A stretch of 7,111 bases of DNA from Flavobacterium sp. (GTDB lineage Bacteria > Bacteroidota > Bacteroidia > Flavobacteriales > Flavobacteriaceae). Of the stretch, positions 1 to 7,111 are shown in pieces. The notes below the pieces were generated by a model that saw nothing but the letters and a program-made list of their open reading frames with translations, was not told the DNA's origin and searched no databases. The stretch lies in assembly GCA_030151565.1 (NCBI GenBank), contig JASLDM010000140.1, positions 1 through 7,111 of the forward strand, written 5' to 3'. A program made the position numbers and the translations under genes. The stretch's first letter is position 1. Every line of letters starts with the position of its first letter.

Positions 1-3000
1 CGTATTCGCTCTTTGTATGGTACAAGAGTCATACGCACAAGGAAGAAAGGTTACAGGTAAAGTTGTTTCTGCGGGGGATGGGTTGCCACTTCCAGGAGCA
101 AGCGTGCTGATTAAAGGTACCCAAGAAGGAGTAACTGCCGAATTTGACGGAACTTACTCTATAAATGTAAAAGATGGGAATGTTACCTTGGTCTTTGAAT
201 TTATGGGATACCAGATTTTGGAGAAAAAAGTTCAAGGACAAGCTGTTGTAAATGCATCTTTAGTAGAAGAAGCAGAACAAATCGGTGAAATTACAATTAC
301 TACAGGGTATGATAATGTAGTAAAAAGAAAATTTACTGGTGCGGTAAGTAAAATTACTGAAAAAGATTTGAAAATGGAAGGTGTGCCTGACGTGAGTAGA
401 ATGATTGAAGGAAAAGCTGCTGGGGTTACGGTACAAAACGTAACAGGATCTTTTGGAGCTGCTCCTAAAATTACAGTACGTGGATCTTCATCAATTTTTG
501 GAGATACAAAACCTTTATGGGTAATTGATGGTGTTGTACAAGAAGATATCGTGAACGTTAGTTTTGAAGACTTAGCTTCAGGGAATGCAGAAACTTTATT
601 AAGTTCTGCTGTTGCAGGTTTAAATAGTAGCGACGTTTCAAGTATTGAAATTTTGAAAGATGCTTCTGCAACTTCTATTTATGGAGCAAGAGCGATGAAT
701 GGAGTTGTAGTTATTACTACAAAGTCTGGACGTAGAGAATCTCCATTGACAATTAGTTATAATTTGGAAAACACTATGCGTGAGGTTCCATCTTATAAGA
801 GTTTTGATATTATGAACTCTCAAGAGACATTAGGAGTTTTAAGAGATTTAGATGATAAAGGATTATTGACATTGCCGTCAGTAGCTCAAGGAAGATATGG
901 TGGAGTTTACAATTTATATGCAAATGAAGTTTTGGCATACAATCCTGCTACTCAAACATATGATTTAGCTAATACTGATATTGATAAATATGATTTCTTA
1001 AGAAAATATGAGTATGCAAATACTGATTGGTTTAAAACATTGTTTAGACCTTCAATTATGCAGAATCACTCTTTAAGTTTTACTGGAGGAGGAAAGAATT
1101 CATCTTATTTTGCATCTATTGGATATTTAAGTGATCCAGGGTGGACTTTAGCAGATGACGTAAGACGTATTACTGCTAACTTGAAAACTACATTTTATGT
1201 AAATGACAAGTTGAATATTGCTTTATCTTCTATGGCGTCTGTTCGTAAGCAACATGCACCAGGAAGTTATGATAGTAAGAAAGATGCTGTTGGAGGATCG
1301 GTTACACGTGATTTCGATATCAACCCTTTTAACTATGCTTTAAATACTTCAAGAGCTTTACGTCCGTATAATGATGCTGGAGGATTGGAGTACTATAGAC
1401 AAAACTGGGCTAAATTTAATATTTTGAATGAATTGGAAAATAACTTTATGGTTTATGACGTAAAGGATCTTAAATTCCAAGTTGATTTAGATTATAAAAT
1501 TGCTAAAAACATCACATTTAATTCTTCTGGATCAGCTCGTTATGTGTCTTCAGACCGTGTACACGAAATTCATGAAGGATCAAATATCATTGGAGCTTAT
1601 AGAGCTGATGAGACTAAGGTTGTAAAAGATCAAAATATTTTCTTATACGAAGATCCAAGAAATCCTGGATCAACAAAACAAGTTGTTTTGAACGAAGGAG
1701 GTATTTTACATAAGTACTCAAATACTTTATTATCTTATAACTTTAGAAACTCTTTAACTTATAGAGGAATGTTTGGAGAAACAGGAGCTCATGAGTTAGA
1801 TGTTTTTGTTGGACAAGAATTACGTCACGTAGATCGTGAAAGAGATAACTATAGTGGTTATGGAATGCAGTTTGATAAAGGATTTGTTCCTTTTACAGAT
1901 CCTCGTTTAATTGAGAAATTAATAACTGGAGGTGAATACTATTTTGGTAAAGGTTTAGAGAAAGAACGTACTGTTGGTTTCTTCGGAAAAGTGGGTTATA
2001 CATTTGATAATCGTTATACTGTTTCTTTAACAGGACGTTACGATGCTTCGAATCAACAAGGTCAAGGTGGTGCAGTTTGGTTGCCTACTTGGACTGTTTC
2101 TGGAAAATGGAACACAATGCAAGAGAAGTTTATGATGAATCAAAATTTCTTCTCTGACTTAAGTTTTAGAGGATCTTATGGTTTAACTGCGACAGCTGGA
2201 CCAGCATCGAATGCTTTAGCAATTTTTAGAAATAAAATTACTGACTCAAGAGAGCGTCCTGGTGACCGTGAATCAAGTTTAGAAATTAGTGAATTAATGA
2301 ACGCTGATTTAACTTGGGAAAAACAATACGAAGGGAATATTGGTTTTGATATGGGAATGGCTAATAATAGAGTTATTATATCTGCTGATGTTTACAAGCG
2401 TGATGCTTTTGATTTGATCGACTTAGTTCGTACTTCAGGAATTGGAGGACAAGAATTGAAGTGGGGTAATAATGCGGATATGGTAACTAAAGGTGCTGAG
2501 TTAAGTTTAACAACACGTAACATTGTTACACCTAACTTTACTTGGACATCTAACGTAAACGTTTCTTACTACGATCAAGAAATTACTAAATTGGCGAATG
2601 AGCCAAGAGCTTTTGAATTGATTTCTGGTACTGGAGGAAATGTTGTTGGTAACCCAAGAAATGGATTGTATTCTTACCAATTTATTGGATTAACTGACAA
2701 AGGTTTACCTCAATTTATTCAAGCTGCTGGTGAAACTGATGCTATTGGTGGTGCAAACTTCCAAGATAATGATAATGTTGCTAACTATTTGAAATACGAA
2801 GGAGCTTTGGAGCCTAATAAGTCTTTAGGATTTAGTAATACATTCACTTACAAAAATTGGTCTTTAGATGTAATGGTTGTGGCTTCAGGTGGTAATGTTG
2901 TGCGTTTAAATCCTGTTTTTGCTTCTGATTACGATGATACTCAAATCTTCACAAGAGAAATGAATGATCGTTGGACAATGCCTGGTGATGAAGCGTTTAC

Positions 3001-3331
3001 GAATGTTCCTGGAATTGCTGATGCAACAACTTTGTCAGTTGATGAAAATCGTATGCGTAGAGCTTATAATACATACAATTATTCAGATCAACGTGTGGCT
3101 AAAGGAGATTTTGTAAGAGTTAAGAATTTATCTTTAGGATATGAATTCCCTGACTTCTTTAAGAAAAGTATCGGTGTTTCTGCATTCACTTTGAAAGCAA
3201 CTGTTACAAATCCATTCTTGTTATATTCTGATAAGAAGTTGAATGGACAAGATCCTGAGTTCTATAGAACTGGTGGGGTGTCAATGCCTATAACTAGACA
3301 ATTCACTTTCTCGTTGAACTTGTCAATCTAA
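1..3331 (+). CDS. SusC/RagA-family TonB-linked outer-membrane transporter, 5' partial
   Basis: This is a TonB-dependent outer-membrane barrel that forms the import channel of a SusCD complex and takes up substrate handed over by its SusD lid. The frame is open to the left edge. The Met at base 17 is not the real start: the residues before it (VFALC) and after it (MVQESYA, then QG) read as the end of a signal peptide, probably cleaved after SYA. Numbering from that Met, a carboxypeptidase-regulatory-like domain spans about 11-83 (PLPGASVLIKGT, FDGTYSI). A TonB-box-like segment lies near 90-97 (EITITTGY). The plug runs about 100-238, with PLWVIDGVVQ and the SusC signature SIEILKDASATSIYGARAMN followed by GVVVITTKSG. 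The rest, to 1104, is barrel. The C-terminus (FTFSLNLSI) ends in Ile rather than the usual aromatic residue. The length is normal for the family. susD follows after 13 nt. The first 200 or so codons differ in codon use from the rest. Family assignment is secure; the substrate is unknown. Confidence 0.97.
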   Translation, partial: VFALCMVQESYAQGRKVTGKVVSAGDGLPLPGASVLIKGTQEGVTAEFDGTYSINVKDGNVTLVFEFMGYQILEKKVQGQAVVNASLVEEAEQIGEITITTGYDNVVKRKFTGAVSKITEKDLKMEGVPDVSRMIEGKAAGVTVQNVTGSFGAAPKITVRGSSSIFGDTKPLWVIDGVVQEDIVNVSFEDLASGNAETLLSSAVAGLNSSDVSSIEILKDASATSIYGARAMNGVVVITTKSGRRESPLTISYNLENTMREVPSYKSFDIMNSQETLGVLRDLDDKGLLTLPSVAQGRYGGVYNLYANEVLAYNPATQTYDLANTDIDKYDFLRKYEYANTDWFKTLFRPSIMQNHSLSFTGGGKNSSYFASIGYLSDPGWTLADDVRRITANLKTTFYVNDKLNIALSSMASVRKQHAPGSYDSKKDAVGGSVTRDFDINPFNYALNTSRALRPYNDAGGLEYYRQNWAKFNILNELENNFMVYDVKDLKFQVDLDYKIAKNITFNSSGSARYVSSDRVHEIHEGSNIIGAYRADETKVVKDQNIFLYEDPRNPGSTKQVVLNEGGILHKYSNTLLSYNFRNSLTYRGMFGETGAHELDVFVGQELRHVDRERDNYSGYGMQFDKGFVPFTDPRLIEKLITGGEYYFGKGLEKERTVGFFGKVGYTFDNRYTVSLTGRYDASNQQGQGGAVWLPTWTVSGKWNTMQEKFMMNQNFFSDLSFRGSYGLTATAGPASNALAIFRNKITDSRERPGDRESSLEISELMNADLTWEKQYEGNIGFDMGMANNRVIISADVYKRDAFDLIDLVRTSGIGGQELKWGNNADMVTKGAELSLTTRNIVTPNFTWTSNVNVSYYDQEITKLANEPRAFELISGTGGNVVGNPRNGLYSYQFIGLTDKGLPQFIQAAGETDAIGGANFQDNDNVANYLKYEGALEPNKSLGFSNTFTYKNWSLDVMVVASGGNVVRLNPVFASDYDDTQIFTREMNDRWTMPGDEAFTNVPGIADATTLSVDENRMRRAYNTYNYSDQRVAKGDFVRVKNLSLGYEFPDFFKKSIGVSAFTLKATVTNPFLLYSDKKLNGQDPEFYRTGGVSMPITRQFTFSLNLSI

Positions 3332-3344
3332 AAGAATTTAAAAA

Positions 3345-4823
3345 ATGAAGAAAGTAAAAATTATATTAGGTTTATTAGCTTTTGCAAGCTTACAAAGCTG
3401 TTCAGACTTTTTGTCTGAAACGCCGGATAATAGAACTGAGTTAAATTCGCCAGAAAAGATTTCTGAGCTTTTGGTAAATGCATATCCTCAAACGAACTAT
3501 ATGTATTTTACAGAAATGATGACGGATAACGTTGGAGATTCTAAACGTACGGATCATACAGAACTTGATAATACTAATTATTTTAAGTTTGCTGATCATG
3601 AATTGTCGGATTATGATTCACCAGCTTGGTATTGGACTTCTGCATATGAAGCTATTGCTCACGCTAATCAAGCTTTAGATGCAATTGAGAAAATGGGGAA
3701 CCCTGCTAATTTAGCTCCACTACGTGGTGAAGCTTTGTTAGCTCGTGCATATGCTCATTTTATGTTGATTTCAATTTTTTCGGAAGCGTATGACCCTGCT
3801 ACTGCGGATTCTAAATTAGGAGTTCCTTATATGAAGGATGTAGAGGTTAATTTGTTAGTTAACTACAAGAGAAATACTTTAGCTGAAGTTATTAGTTTAA
3901 TTGAAGAAGATATTCTTGAAGGATTGCCAATCGTTGGAAATAAATACAAACAACCAAAATTCCATTTTACACAAAATGCTGGAAAAGCTTTTGCTGCAAA
4001 GTTTTATACTTATGTAGGAAATTGGGACAAAGTTTTGGAATACAGTGAAAGTTTAGGTGATGCTCCTGCTAAGAAGTTGCGTGATTTAAATGATTATACT
4101 GAACTTTCGTTCCCAGCACAAGAAATCAAATACCCATCTAAAGAAGAAAGTACAAATCTTTTAATTGGTACAGGACCTTCAATTCATGGACGTAATGTTG
4201 GTCGTAAACGTTTTGGGATGACTAATGCTACAACTAGTGTTTTTAGAGGTTCAAATCCTTTTTCTAAAGAATGGGCTTATATTTTTGTTGGATATAATGG
4301 ATTTGGAATTAGTTTTCCTACTAAGTTCAATGAGTATTTTAAATATTCAAATGCATCAGCTGGTATAGGTCAACCTTTTCATGCTTTTGTATTGTTGTCA
4401 AATGATGATTTGTATTTGAACAGAATTGAAGCAGTTGTAATGAAAGGAGACTTCGATAGAGCTGCTCGTATGTTGGCTTTCTTTGCTAAACATAAAACTA
4501 AAGAAGCTACTGATGCGGATCTTCCGAAATTGACTGTAGCTAAGATTATGAGTACCTATCCTAATGGATCAGAGTATCAACCTTATTACGCGTTAACTGC
4601 TCAACAACAATCTTTTGTGAAAGCTGTTGCTGAATACAGAAGAAGAGAGTTCGCAAGTGAAGGTGCTCGTTTCTTTGATATTAAACGTTTCAATTTAGAG
4701 GTAACTCATAAAACGTTGGTTGAAAATGAAACATTTATATTAGAGAAACATGACTTGAGAAAAGCAATTCAATTGCCTAAAGCAGTTTTTCAATATGGTG
4801 TTGAACCTAATCCAAGAAATTAA
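3345..4823 (+). CDS. SusD/RagB-family nutrient-binding outer-membrane lipoprotein
   Basis: This is the surface lipoprotein partner of the upstream SusC. In characterised SusCD systems it caps the barrel and binds the ligand. The 492 residues begin with a lipoprotein signal peptide: a basic MKKVK, a hydrophobic stretch, and lipobox LQSC with the lipidated Cys at 19. The following SDFLSETP resembles the CSDFL start common in SusD proteins. Helical TPR-like segments cover about 95-195 (AYEAIAHANQALDAIEKMG, then LRGEALLARAYAHFML). A further typical repeat is LSNDDLYLNRIEAVVMKGD near 352-369. The C-terminal SusD signature is at 431-449 (YRRREFASEGARFFDIKRF). The protein closes with LPKAVFQYGVEPNPRN, the usual family ending, so it looks complete. 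The start is supported by the lipobox position and the 13-nt spacing after susC. The leader is A-rich with no Shine-Dalgarno, as is normal in Bacteroidota. The stop is followed directly by a second TAA. Confidence 0.97.
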   Translation: MKKVKIILGLLAFASLQSCSDFLSETPDNRTELNSPEKISELLVNAYPQTNYMYFTEMMTDNVGDSKRTDHTELDNTNYFKFADHELSDYDSPAWYWTSAYEAIAHANQALDAIEKMGNPANLAPLRGEALLARAYAHFMLISIFSEAYDPATADSKLGVPYMKDVEVNLLVNYKRNTLAEVISLIEEDILEGLPIVGNKYKQPKFHFTQNAGKAFAAKFYTYVGNWDKVLEYSESLGDAPAKKLRDLNDYTELSFPAQEIKYPSKEESTNLLIGTGPSIHGRNVGRKRFGMTNATTSVFRGSNPFSKEWAYIFVGYNGFGISFPTKFNEYFKYSNASAGIGQPFHAFVLLSNDDLYLNRIEAVVMKGDFDRAARMLAFFAKHKTKEATDADLPKLTVAKIMSTYPNGSEYQPYYALTAQQQSFVKAVAEYRRREFASEGARFFDIKRFNLEVTHKTLVENETFILEKHDLRKAIQLPKAVFQYGVEPNPRN

Positions 4824-4835
4824 TAAGTAGATAAG

Positions 4836-5861
4836 ATGAAAAAATATTTTATACAAGGAACTTTGGCTATAGCGATGATTACATCGCTAGTAGCTTGTTC
4901 TAATGATGATGCGTTAAGCTCAAAAAGTGTTTTGCCTACTGCTGATGAGATTATTATTGATAATTCTGAGCAAGGGGTATATTTAGAAGAAACATTTAGA
5001 AAGCCTTTTAATATTCGTGTTCAATATCGTTGGGACCGTAATCAGTTTGGTGTTGGACGTGATGCGTTGCGTAATCTTTACCCGCCAGCACGTGAAAATG
5101 TAATTCCTGCAATGGAGATGGTTGATCACGTATGGATTCAATCTTATATTCAAGCAGCTGGACGTCAGTTTATCGATTCTATTCGTCCAGGAGAATTTTT
5201 ATTAGCAGGAGGACCAGCATTGAATGATGATGGTACTAGAACTTTAGGTTTGGCTACTGCTGGAGCTCGTATTACTTTATATGAGTTGGATGATGTAGTG
5301 AAAAACGTTGATGCAGCTAAAGAATATATTCATACTATTCAACACGAGTATATTCATATTATAAATATGAAGGCTGAATTTGATGAGTTGGATTTTGGGG
5401 CTGAAACTGTTGCAAGTTATACACCTAACTGGTATGAGCATTCAAACGAAGCATCTCAAGCTTTAGGATTTGTAACTAACTATGCTCGTTCAAATATATT
5501 TGAAGATTTTGCTGAAACAGCCTCTTATTTATTGACTCACACTGATACTGAATACAAAGCTTTGTTAGCTTCTTTAAGAGCAAATGGTAATACCCTTGGA
5601 GCTGTGAGAATTGAGAATAAAGTGGCTAAAGTTATTTCTTATTTTAACGAAGAATTCGCTTTAGACTTTTTAAATTTGGCTCGTATTGCTAATGAAAATG
5701 CTGCAAATTCTCCGCTATTAAATGGTGGTGCTACAAACCCTGGAAGTATTGCTCCTTTTGGAATTAAATCAACTACTTCTGGTAAAAAATATACTCGTTA
5801 TTGCCAATCTCATCATGATACAAATAATAAGATGAGTGGTTTACATTTAACAAAACAGTAA
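4836..5861 (+). CDS. SusCD-associated HExxH zinc metallopeptidase-like lipoprotein
   Basis: This is a 341-residue putative zinc metallohydrolase of the type annotated as substrate import-associated zinc metallohydrolase lipoprotein (Peptidase_Mx1-like), which typically accompanies SusC/SusD genes. A lipoprotein signal peptide ends in LVAC (Cys21), followed by SNDD, consistent with surface export in Bacteroidota. An N-terminal family segment reads FNIRVQYRWDRNQ (about 58-70), then LYPPARENVIP and VWIQSYIQAAGRQF. The zinc motif HEYIH is at 170-174, with Glu171 as predicted catalytic base. About 50 residues later GFVTNYARSN leads into EDFAE (223-227), which I infer supplies the third metal ligand. 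No protease activity is established for this protein; it may trim substrate for the transporter. It starts 12 nt after susD and ends 1 nt before the next start. The last 45 or so residues (SGKKYTRYCQSHHDTNNK and beyond) are polar and do not look like a folded family ending; see findings. Confidence 0.92.
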   Translation: MKKYFIQGTLAIAMITSLVACSNDDALSSKSVLPTADEIIIDNSEQGVYLEETFRKPFNIRVQYRWDRNQFGVGRDALRNLYPPARENVIPAMEMVDHVWIQSYIQAAGRQFIDSIRPGEFLLAGGPALNDDGTRTLGLATAGARITLYELDDVVKNVDAAKEYIHTIQHEYIHIINMKAEFDELDFGAETVASYTPNWYEHSNEASQALGFVTNYARSNIFEDFAETASYLLTHTDTEYKALLASLRANGNTLGAVRIENKVAKVISYFNEEFALDFLNLARIANENAANSPLLNGGATNPGSIAPFGIKSTTSGKKYTRYCQSHHDTNNKMSGLHLTKQ

Positions 5862-5862
5862 G

Positions 5863-6669
5863 ATGATGAAAATGAATAAATTATTTATATCGACTTTAGT
5901 TGTCGCTTCTTTGGGATTAACTTCTTGTGAAAGCGATGATAGTAGTAACAGAAATCCTATTGAGAATGTAAGAGAAGCAAAAGAATTTGTTAAGCAAACA
6001 CTTGTGGATTCTGAATATGGATGGGTAATTAATTTCTTTCCTAGTAAAGAGGATACTTACGGTGGGTATTACTTATGGATGGATTTTGCTGAAGATTGGA
6101 CTGTTGACGTTAGATCTGATTTCCGTGCTCAAGATTTAGTATCAGGAAAAGAAGAGTATAACTTTGTAACATTGAGTTCTTTTGCATTAAGTTTTCCAGT
6201 TCAGGGAAAAATACATCAATTTATAGCTGCTGATCCTGAGACGCATCATACTGATATTGAGTTTTTGTATTATGGAACTGATGGAGAAGACTTGGCTTTC
6301 AAAGGACATACAACAGGGAATATAATTAAATTTAGAAAGGCTACTAAAGCTTTAAAAGATAATTATATGGGACACCAAGCAATGCGTACTAAATTTAATA
6401 GTATGAAAACAATGATGCTTTTTGGTGGAGCAGCTCCTGAAGTTTTAACTTTCAAACCTGTAGCTAACGGTGATGGTAGAATGTTTAACTTGAATAAGAA
6501 AGGTTACTTTGCTGATTCTGAAAGTGTTCAGTTTGGAGTAAGTTGTGGTTCTGAAAATATGGTAATCAGCCAGCCAATAATTATTGATGGTGTTGAAATT
6601 TCAGAATTTGTACTAGTTAATGGACAATTTGTTGGAGAGAAAGATGGTAAAAAAGTTACTATTTTTTAA
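5863..6669 (+). CDS. DUF4302-like lipoprotein of a SusCD operon
   Basis: This is a 268-residue putative surface lipoprotein of unknown molecular role. A lipoprotein signal peptide ends in GLTSC (Cys22), followed by the acidic ESDDSS. The mature N-terminal half matches my memory of the DUF4302 family, whose genes often sit in SusCD operons: VREAKEFVKQTLVDSEYGWVI, FFPSKEDTYGGYYLWMDF, SFALSFPVQGKIHQFIAADPE, a DIEFLYYG segment, then LAFKGHTTGNIIKFRKA. A later block (PIIIDGVEISEFVLVNG, about 238-254) also fits. Family members I recall are often longer, so this may be a short version; the stop is followed cleanly by a terminator. The start could be Met1, Met2 or Met4 (bases 5863, 5866, 5872), since all keep a plausible signal peptide. 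The first lies 1 nt past the previous stop, suggesting translational coupling. It is the last gene of the operon. The family call rests on pattern recall, not a search. Confidence 0.78.
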   Translation: MMKMNKLFISTLVVASLGLTSCESDDSSNRNPIENVREAKEFVKQTLVDSEYGWVINFFPSKEDTYGGYYLWMDFAEDWTVDVRSDFRAQDLVSGKEEYNFVTLSSFALSFPVQGKIHQFIAADPETHHTDIEFLYYGTDGEDLAFKGHTTGNIIKFRKATKALKDNYMGHQAMRTKFNSMKTMMLFGGAAPEVLTFKPVANGDGRMFNLNKKGYFADSESVQFGVSCGSENMVISQPIIIDGVEISEFVLVNGQFVGEKDGKKVTIF

Positions 6670-6705
6670 GTTACAATAAAATAAGTTTACACAGACTTTA
6701 ATTTT

Positions 6706-6742
6706 AAAGCCGGAATTCAATGAATTCCGGCTTTTTATTTTT
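6706..6742 (+). terminator. Intrinsic terminator of the SusCD operon
   Basis: A perfect 13-bp stem (6706-6718 pairing with 6722-6734) has a GC-rich core, GCCGG/CCGGC, and a 3-nt loop. It is followed by a T-rich tract broken by one A (6735-6742). It begins 37 nt after the stop of the DUF4302-like gene, so it should end the plus-strand operon. The opposite strand has only a weak, interrupted U tract, so its main direction is plus. The stem contains two GAATTC copies, one in each arm. Confidence 0.92.
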
Positions 6743-6767
6743 GTAGTTGATTTTAACGTGAGATATT

Positions 6768-6805
6768 AAAAAAAGTCCAGAGTAATTTTACTCTGGACTT
6801 TTTTT
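6768..6805. terminator. Bidirectional intrinsic terminator between the operon and ahcY
   Basis: The arms AGTCCAGAGT and ACTCTGGACT, with an AT-rich loop at about 6785-6788, form a strong hairpin. It is flanked by seven As on the left (6768-6774) and seven Ts on the right (6799-6805), all in register to extend the pairing. Either strand therefore gives a GC-containing stem followed by a U run. On the minus strand it lies about 40 nt beyond the ahcY stop and is the obvious ahcY terminator. On the plus strand it backs up the upstream terminator. Confidence 0.92.
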
Positions 6806-6846
6806 AATTAGTGCCTTTTGATATATGAATTAATCATTTTTTTTGA

Positions 6847-7111
6847 TTAATATCTATAGTATTCCGGTTTATAAGGTCCTTCAGGTGTTACACCAATATA
6901 TTGAGCTTGATCTTCGCTTAAAACGTCTAATTCTACTCCTATTCGGTTTAAATGTAAACGCGCTACTTTTTCATCAAGGTGTTTTGGTAGCATATATACC
7001 TCATTTGCATAATCAGAACTGTTTTTCCATAATTCGATTTGTGCCAAAGTTTGGTTTGTGAATGAATTTGACATCACAAATGAAGGGTGTCCAGTAGCAC
7101 ATCCTAAGTTT
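6847..7111 (-). CDS. ahcY: S-adenosylhomocysteine hydrolase, C-terminal part (5' partial)
   Basis: This is the C-terminal 87 residues or so of the NAD-dependent cytosolic enzyme that splits S-adenosyl-L-homocysteine into adenosine and homocysteine, clearing the product inhibitor of methyltransferases. The reading frame runs off the right edge, and the start lies outside. The visible protein opens with NLGCATGHPSFVMSNSFTNQ, a hallmark of the family's active-site and NAD-binding region. It continues with QIELWKNS, VYMLPKHLDEKVARLHL, and the conserved ending GPYKPEYYRY. In known structures the equivalent C-terminal Lys and Tyr reach the NAD of a neighbouring subunit, and both are present here (KPEYYRY). 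The family is usually about 430-470 residues, so about one fifth is seen. It faces the SusCD operon convergently and shares the bidirectional terminator with it. No functional link with that operon is implied. Confidence 0.97.
   Translation of the reverse strand, partial: NLGCATGHPSFVMSNSFTNQTLAQIELWKNSSDYANEVYMLPKHLDEKVARLHLNRIGVELDVLSEDQAQYIGVTPEGPYKPEYYRY

Noticed and set aside
17..19. ATG at base 17 as the start of susC
   Set aside because: The frame is open to the left edge and the preceding codons encode VFALC, part of the hydrophobic signal-peptide core, so the true start is outside the window.
29..241. Minus-strand open frame of 70 codons
   Set aside because: It lies opposite the well-supported SusC N-terminal domain; its translation has no family features and it has no leader of its own.
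638..823. Minus-strand open frame of 61 codons
   Set aside because: It is antisense to the highly conserved SusC signature region; the translation is Ser/Asn/Arg-rich and looks like a coding shadow.
6670..6705. Possible promoter or small RNA gene downstream of the operon
   Set aside because: The stretch is AT-rich with no convincing Bacteroidota promoter pair, and it leads straight into the operon terminator between convergent genes.
6829..6851. 8-bp inverted repeat ATTAATCA / TGATTAAT around a 7-T loop
   Set aside because: The stem is almost all A/T and overlaps the ahcY stop codon; it is too weak to call a terminator or operator and is expected by chance in such AT-rich sequence.
6843..7061. 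Plus-strand open frame of 72 codons
   Set aside because: It is the reverse-strand shadow of ahcY, whose conserved C-terminal motifs are unmistakable on the minus strand.
1..7111. Mobile element, CRISPR array, tRNA, riboswitch or defence genes
   Set aside because: No transposase or integrase-like proteins, no spaced direct repeats, no tRNA-like cloverleaf and no unexplained stretch longer than 177 bases were seen.

Overview
The window looks like an AT-rich Bacteroidota chromosome, most likely from class Flavobacteriia. The evidence is a SusC/SusD pair, three lipoproteins with Bacteroidota-type acidic residues after the lipid cysteine, A-rich rather than Shine-Dalgarno leaders, and AT-biased codons. 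Genus cannot be fixed from the sequence alone.

Bases 1-6669 hold four tightly packed plus-strand genes that read as one operon. They are a SusC/RagA-type TonB-dependent outer-membrane transporter (5' end cut by the window edge), a SusD/RagB-type surface lipoprotein, an HExxH zinc metallopeptidase-like lipoprotein of the kind that accompanies SusCD pairs, and a lipoprotein resembling the DUF4302 family. The gaps are 13, 12 and 1 nt. The promoter, and any sigma/anti-sigma regulator, would lie to the left of the window.

Bases 6670-6846 are a short convergent intergenic region with two strong hairpin terminators. The first is oriented for the SusCD operon. The second has A and T tracts on both flanks and can serve both strands. 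Bases 6847-7111 are the C-terminal fifth of S-adenosylhomocysteine hydrolase (ahcY) on the minus strand, an unrelated housekeeping gene.

Inferred joint function: SusD and the two accessory lipoproteins sit on the cell surface over the SusC barrel, capture a substrate (and perhaps trim it with the zinc enzyme), and SusC imports it with TonB energy. No glycoside hydrolase, polysaccharide lyase or sulfatase is visible. A peptide, protein or cofactor-bearing substrate is therefore at least as likely as a glycan, but the substrate is not determined. I found no convincing novel defence, mobile or RNA system. The points worth a second look are the unusual C-terminal tail of the metallopeptidase, the compositional break in susC, the short DUF4302-like protein and the paired terminators.
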